From: Halieaceae bacterium
Lineage (GTDB): Bacteria; Pseudomonadota; Gammaproteobacteria; Pseudomonadales; Halieaceae
Direction: 5' to 3'
DNA length: 8,742 nucleotides
Assembly: GCA_002705465.1 (NCBI GenBank)
Contig: PAGS01000084.1
Span: forward strand, 1-8,742
Part shown: positions 6,240-8,742 of the stretch, piece after piece
Layout of the letters: the number at the start of each line of letters is the position of its first letter
Position numbering within the stretch: the first letter of the stretch is position 1
Translations under genes and position numbers: made by a program
The notes under the pieces: model-generated
What the model was told of the DNA's origin: nothing
Databases searched by the model: none
The model's input: the letters and a program-made list of their open reading frames with translations, nothing else

Positions 6240-6428
6240 ATGCCCCGCCGAACTTACGAAGCCGATGGACGCCACATCGAGTCAGCCGATGATCTAGAGG
6301 GCTTGGTGTCTGATAAACGAGTCGGTTGGAGAGCGACCCCAGCCAAGGCGCGGCGACGACAACGACGATACGGCAAACGCCTTACCAGAACTCTGATTCA
6401 GGATGGCCAGGCTACTGAGTTGAACTGA
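6240..6428 (+). CDS. Hypothetical small basic protein
   Basis: A 62-residue, strongly basic protein with a clear internal organisation. The start MPRRTYEADGRHIES is followed by an acidic helix DDLEGLV (17-23), then SDKRVGWRA, then the Arg-rich stretch KARRRQRRYGKRL (36-48). It looks like a real small protein that may bind nucleic acid or ribosomes, and I have an impression that similar short proteins occur in other gammaproteobacteria, but I cannot name a family. No ribosome binding site is seen before the ATG; instead a TATAGT box ends 6 bases upstream of it, pointing to leaderless translation. It is 90 bp downstream of the zinc-ribbon gene on the same strand. Confidence 0.6.
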   Translation: MPRRTYEADGRHIESADDLEGLVSDKRVGWRATPAKARRRQRRYGKRLTRTLIQDGQATELN

Positions 6429-6431
6429 CCC

Positions 6432-6479
6432 ACCGGCAGCTGCAGTCGACAGGAAACCGGCAACTGCATTCGACAGGAA
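6432..6479. repeat. 24-bp tandem duplication, two copies
   Basis: Copy one is 6432-6455 and copy two 6456-6479, beginning ACCGGC and ending TCGACAGGAA. They match at 22 of 24 positions, differing only at the eighth (G/A) and fourteenth (G/T) bases. The repeat starts four bases after the stop codon of the small basic gene. Confidence 0.85.
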
Positions 6480-6509
6480 GTAGTCGCCGCTGTCATCACC
6501 CGGCACTCA

Positions 6510-6535
6510 TATGCCTCAAATGTATGCCTCAAATG
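6510..6535. repeat. 13-bp perfect tandem duplication
   Basis: TATGCCTCAAATG occurs at 6510-6522 and again, without a mismatch, at 6523-6535. It abuts the base of the hairpin at 6540-6579. The exact identity suggests a recent slippage duplication. Confidence 0.85.
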
Positions 6536-6579
6536 AAAAGGCCCCATCAAAGCCGCCGGTGAGACGCTTCGCTGGGGCC
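6536..6579 (-). terminator. Candidate intrinsic terminator reading on the minus strand
   Basis: GGCCCCA (6540-6546) pairs perfectly with TGGGGCC (6573-6579). Inside a 3x3 internal loop, AAGC (6550-6553) pairs with GCTT (6566-6569). On the minus strand the stem is followed directly by TTTT (6539-6536), as in a terminator; on the plus strand there is no T-run after it. No minus-strand gene feeding into it is visible, so it would end an antisense or small RNA, or be fortuitous. Confidence 0.4.
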
Positions 6580-6786
6580 AGCACAGACTTTTGGTCTGGC
6601 AAGGTGTACGCATGCACGACCGACCAGATCACTTTGCGGCTACGCTCGGCGGCACAGGACCGTTCCGCTTCTCGGGCGTCAATGATTTGTCACAGTAATT
6701 TCGTAATCTACTTTCGGGAGGCGGCACTGGGCCCGGATCCAGCGCGCTCCGGCAACAAACAACAAACACAGATAAAAGGGGACACT

Positions 6787-7548
6787 ATGAAACAGCAAGT
6801 CATGACATTCATCGCCGCTGCCAGCTTGTCGCTCAGTGCGCTCACTCAGGCGCAGGGCGAGATGCCCACTCTGGGTAGCGTCGAGGGCTGGGGCTGCAAC
6901 ATGAATGACGGCCAGTCGATGAACGACCTGATGAAGGTTGTCGACGACTGGAACGAGTGGTCAGACGACCAGGGCATCAGCACATACACCGCGTGGGTGC
7001 TCAACCCCATCTTCAATGCCAACGCTGACTTTGTCGGTGACAGCATCTGGTTCGGCTACTCACCGAACTTCACCGAGATGGGCAAAACCCTGCAGACATG
7101 GGCTACCGAAGGCCACAAGCTCAACGAACGCTTTAATGAAGTCTGGACCTGCTCTTCGCACAGCGAGTATGCAACGCTGCTGGTGCGACCCCCAAGCGAA
7201 GGCCCGTCCTCAGCTGTGGTCAGCTTCAGAGACTGCACACTGAACGAGGGGGTGACATCACCCGATCTCATGGCAGCAGCGGCCAAGTGGAACGCCTACC
7301 TCGATCAAAGTGAAGTGACGGCAGCGATTGCGTATCACTTCCCGGGTCATGGCAACCCCCAAGACATGACTGCAGACATGAAGGTGTCGATCTGGCGACC
7401 GAACCTAGAGTCTTATGGCCGCGACGCGGATCTGTACGTTAATGGCGGCGGGTTGCAGGCGAGCCAGGCGATTTTCGGTGACGTCATGAGCTGCGACAGC
7501 GCCAGAATGTACAGCGCCACGCTGGTCCGCTCGGGCGCTCCAGAGTAA
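6787..7548 (+). CDS. Exported protein with two tandem copies of an unknown Cys-containing domain
   Basis: The product is 253 residues from the ATG at 6787. Residues 1-22 (MKQQVMTF..LSLSALTQA) form a Sec signal peptide, so the protein is likely periplasmic or secreted. The mature part is an internal duplication. Copy one runs about 31-135 and copy two about 143-249. Matching positions include Cys37/Cys150, DLM 47/160, TrpAsn 55/168, SerIleTrp 86/201 and Cys122/Cys236, then the closing strand (Y-x-TLLVR and Y-x-ATLVR). The Cys-Cys distance is 85 and 86 residues, suggesting one disulphide per domain. I recognise no family; the alternating strand-helix pattern could be a ferredoxin-like or dimeric alpha/beta-barrel fold, which is a guess. 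The start is set by the signal peptide and by AAAAGGGG at 6774-6781. It is monocistronic, with a strong terminator 8 bases after its stop. Confidence 0.82.
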   Translation: MKQQVMTFIAAASLSLSALTQAQGEMPTLGSVEGWGCNMNDGQSMNDLMKVVDDWNEWSDDQGISTYTAWVLNPIFNANADFVGDSIWFGYSPNFTEMGKTLQTWATEGHKLNERFNEVWTCSSHSEYATLLVRPPSEGPSSAVVSFRDCTLNEGVTSPDLMAAAAKWNAYLDQSEVTAAIAYHFPGHGNPQDMTADMKVSIWRPNLESYGRDADLYVNGGGLQASQAIFGDVMSCDSARMYSATLVRSGAPE

Positions 7549-7555
7549 CACCGCA

Positions 7556-7605
7556 GCCCCCCGTTTCCGCGCCCCTCACCGGGGTCGCGCCGGGGGGCGA
7601 TTTTT
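7556..7605 (+). terminator. Strong rho-independent terminator of the duplicated-domain gene
   Basis: GCCCCCCG (7556-7563) pairs exactly with CGGGGGGC (7591-7598). Inside it a second stem pairs CGCG-CCCC (7568-7575) with GGGG-T-CGCG (7581-7589), with one bulged T. TTTTT follows at 7601-7605. It lies just after the stop codon at 7548 and isolates this gene from the methyltransferase downstream. Confidence 0.9.
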
Positions 7606-7707
7606 GCTGGCGCGGGGCCGCTTTTTCAGGTATCTCTATCCCTGTTTTTCGACTCGGATATCAGCACTACCGGGTGAACGCTGGCCGGCTTTAGGGGGGA
7701 CCTGACG

Positions 7708-8742
7708 ATGGCGAGACGTGCGGGAGGCAGGCAGGCGCGGCATGCGCAGCGCAGTGCACCAATTGAAGACGCTATGAAGCCCGTGCGGCCAGGAGAACGC
7801 GGCGGCCGCTACCATCCTTTTATCGACCAGGACCTCGAAGCCATCGTCGAGAATATCTACCGTATTCTTGAAGAGGTCGGCTTCAAGGATGCCACGCCCC
7901 ACTGCATTGAAACCTGTGAGGCAGTCGGCGCGGTACTGGGCGACGACGGCCGGCTACGTATGCCTCGCGCTGTTGTCGACGCCGCGCTAAAGCAGGCCAA
8001 ACGCAACCTCACCCTGCACGCACAGGATCCCGAGTTCGATCTGGATCTGTCTGGCTCGGCGGTGCACTTTGCTACAGCCGGTGCCGCCGTAATGATCGCC
8101 GACTCGATCAAGAACGAGTACCGCGACTCAACTACCCGAGACCTCTACGATCTCGCGCGCATCGCCGACAACTGCGAACACATTCACATGTTTCAGCGCA
8201 TGTGCGTGCTGCGCGATCTGGAGAACACGTACGAGATGGACCTCAACACCACTTACTGCTGCGTGGCCGGCACCCGCAAGCACGTGGGCGCCAGTTGGAG
8301 TAACTGCGACCATCTAGGCAAGGCGCTGGAGATGTTGCATATCATTGCCGGTGGCGAAGCCGCCTGGCGAGCAAGACCTTTTGTTAGCCAATCGAATTGC
8401 TTTGTTGTGCCGCCGATGAAGTTCGCGCAGGAGGCGCTAGAGTGCCTGAGGGTGGCCGTCGAGGGCGGCATGCCGGTGCTTTTACTCTCAGCGGGCCAGG
8501 CCGGCGCCACTACCCCGGCGACGCTTGCCGGCGCAGTGAGCCAAGCCTGGGCAGAGTGCATCGGCGGGTTGGTGTATGTGAATGCCATTGAACCCGGCGC
8601 ACCCGCCATCATCGGTGCCTGGCCCTTTGTATCAGACCTTCGCACCGGCGCCATGAGCGGCGGCTCGCCGGAGCAAGGCTTGATCTCCAGCGGCTGTGCC
8701 CAGCTGGGGCTCTATTTTGATTTACCCTTTGGCACCGCCTGC
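7708..8742 (+). CDS. Trimethylamine methyltransferase (MttB) family protein, 5' part
   Basis: An open frame of 345 codons from the ATG at 7708 runs off the right edge. Members are about 480-520 residues, so roughly two thirds is present. The N-terminus has the Arg-rich start and PVRPGERGGRYHPF (25-38) usual in bacterial members. Then come LEEVGF (54-59), the SAGQAGATTPATLAG segment (261-275) and MSGGSPEQGL (316-325), all characteristic of the family (COG5598). Such proteins transfer a methyl group from a methylated amine, such as trimethylamine or glycine betaine, to a corrinoid protein. No in-frame TAG is seen, so there is no sign of pyrrolysine in the visible part, which points to the non-Pyl group acting on betaine-like substrates. 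The start is supported by AGGGGGGA at 7693-7700. The corrinoid protein and methyltransferase partners, if any, would lie beyond the window. No promoter was recognised in 7606-7707. Confidence 0.88.
   Translation, partial: MARRAGGRQARHAQRSAPIEDAMKPVRPGERGGRYHPFIDQDLEAIVENIYRILEEVGFKDATPHCIETCEAVGAVLGDDGRLRMPRAVVDAALKQAKRNLTLHAQDPEFDLDLSGSAVHFATAGAAVMIADSIKNEYRDSTTRDLYDLARIADNCEHIHMFQRMCVLRDLENTYEMDLNTTYCCVAGTRKHVGASWSNCDHLGKALEMLHIIAGGEAAWRARPFVSQSNCFVVPPMKFAQEALECLRVAVEGGMPVLLLSAGQAGATTPATLAGAVSQAWAECIGGLVYVNAIEPGAPAIIGAWPFVSDLRTGAMSGGSPEQGLISSGCAQLGLYFDLPFGTAC

Larger units (their letters stand above)
6429..6786. other. Gene-free structured region
   Basis: I find no convincing gene in these 358 bases. 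In order they hold: a 24-bp imperfect tandem duplication (6432-6479), a 13-bp perfect tandem duplication (6510-6535), a long hairpin (6540-6579), a short hairpin CAGAC/GTCTG (6584-6598), and an AT-richer stretch with GTAAT repeated at 6695 and 6703. A ribosome binding site at 6776-6781 leads into the next gene. The open frame that extends upstream of 6787 runs through the repeats and hairpin and is unlikely to be translated. Confidence 0.6.

Noticed and set aside
6398..6613. Minus-strand frame through the repeat region as a gene
   Set aside because: Its residues simply translate the 24-bp and 13-bp repeats, and it has no ribosome binding site or family resemblance.
6511..6786. A 92-residue N-terminal extension of the exported protein
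   Set aside because: It would bury the signal peptide, and it is read through tandem repeats and a hairpin; the good ribosome binding site is just before 6787.
7612..7626. Second terminator hairpin with TTTTT at 7622-7626
   Set aside because: The stem is only 3 bp (GCG/CGC) and the strong terminator at 7556-7605 already accounts for transcript ending.
7857..8654. Minus-strand frames opposite the right-hand gene
   Set aside because: The plus strand encodes a continuous MttB-family protein here; the minus frames are shadows without motifs.

Overview
The window looks like chromosomal DNA of a GC-rich gammaproteobacterium, most likely a marine one of the Halieaceae (OM60/NOR5) type. The grounds are a proteobacterial YcgN homologue, a YaiI/YqxD homologue, a tRNA-Arg(ACG) with encoded CCA, strong GGGG-type ribosome binding sites, and a non-pyrrolysine MttB-family methyltransferase of a kind common in marine bacteria. 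The assignment is inferred from gene content and not proven. No phage, plasmid, CRISPR or defence genes are visible; most of the window is ordinary housekeeping and catabolic DNA.

Layout. 1-60: a short-period repeat built on GTGACA that resembles the multi-repeat end of an IS21-family insertion sequence lying to the left. 94-828 (-): short-chain dehydrogenase (SDR). 940-1833 (+): 3-hydroxyisobutyrate dehydrogenase-family oxidoreductase, divergent from the first SDR. 1871-2650 (-): atypical SDR without the catalytic Tyr/Lys, with a palindrome over its ribosome binding site. 2854-3300 (+): YcgN-like Cys-rich protein. 3374-4234 (+): membrane-anchored SPFH/band-7 protein, whose stop codon shares a CTAG with the convergent yaiI homologue (4231-4695, -). 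4849-4925 (+): tRNA-Arg(ACG) behind a TATACT promoter with a GC-rich discriminator. 5037-5264 (+): small unknown protein. 5311-5607 (-): ABM-type monooxygenase with an extended -10 promoter. 5796-6149 (+): membrane-anchored zinc-ribbon protein with a poly-Gly tail. 6240-6428 (+): small basic protein, possibly translated from a leaderless mRNA. 6429-6786: a gene-free stretch with two tandem duplications and a hairpin that reads as a minus-strand terminator. 6787-7548 (+): exported protein made of two copies of a roughly 113-residue Cys-containing domain, closed by a strong intrinsic terminator. 7708 to the right edge (+): trimethylamine methyltransferase (MttB)-family protein, cut by the window end.

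How they fit together. The genes do not form one pathway. The left third holds three NAD(P)-dependent oxidoreductases in alternating orientation, which could serve carbon catabolism but show no operon. Most other genes are single units with their own ribosome binding sites. The points most worth a second look are the repeat at the left edge, the palindrome over the second SDR's ribosome binding site, the duplicated exported protein, and the structured gene-free region before it. I found no convincing new multi-gene system.
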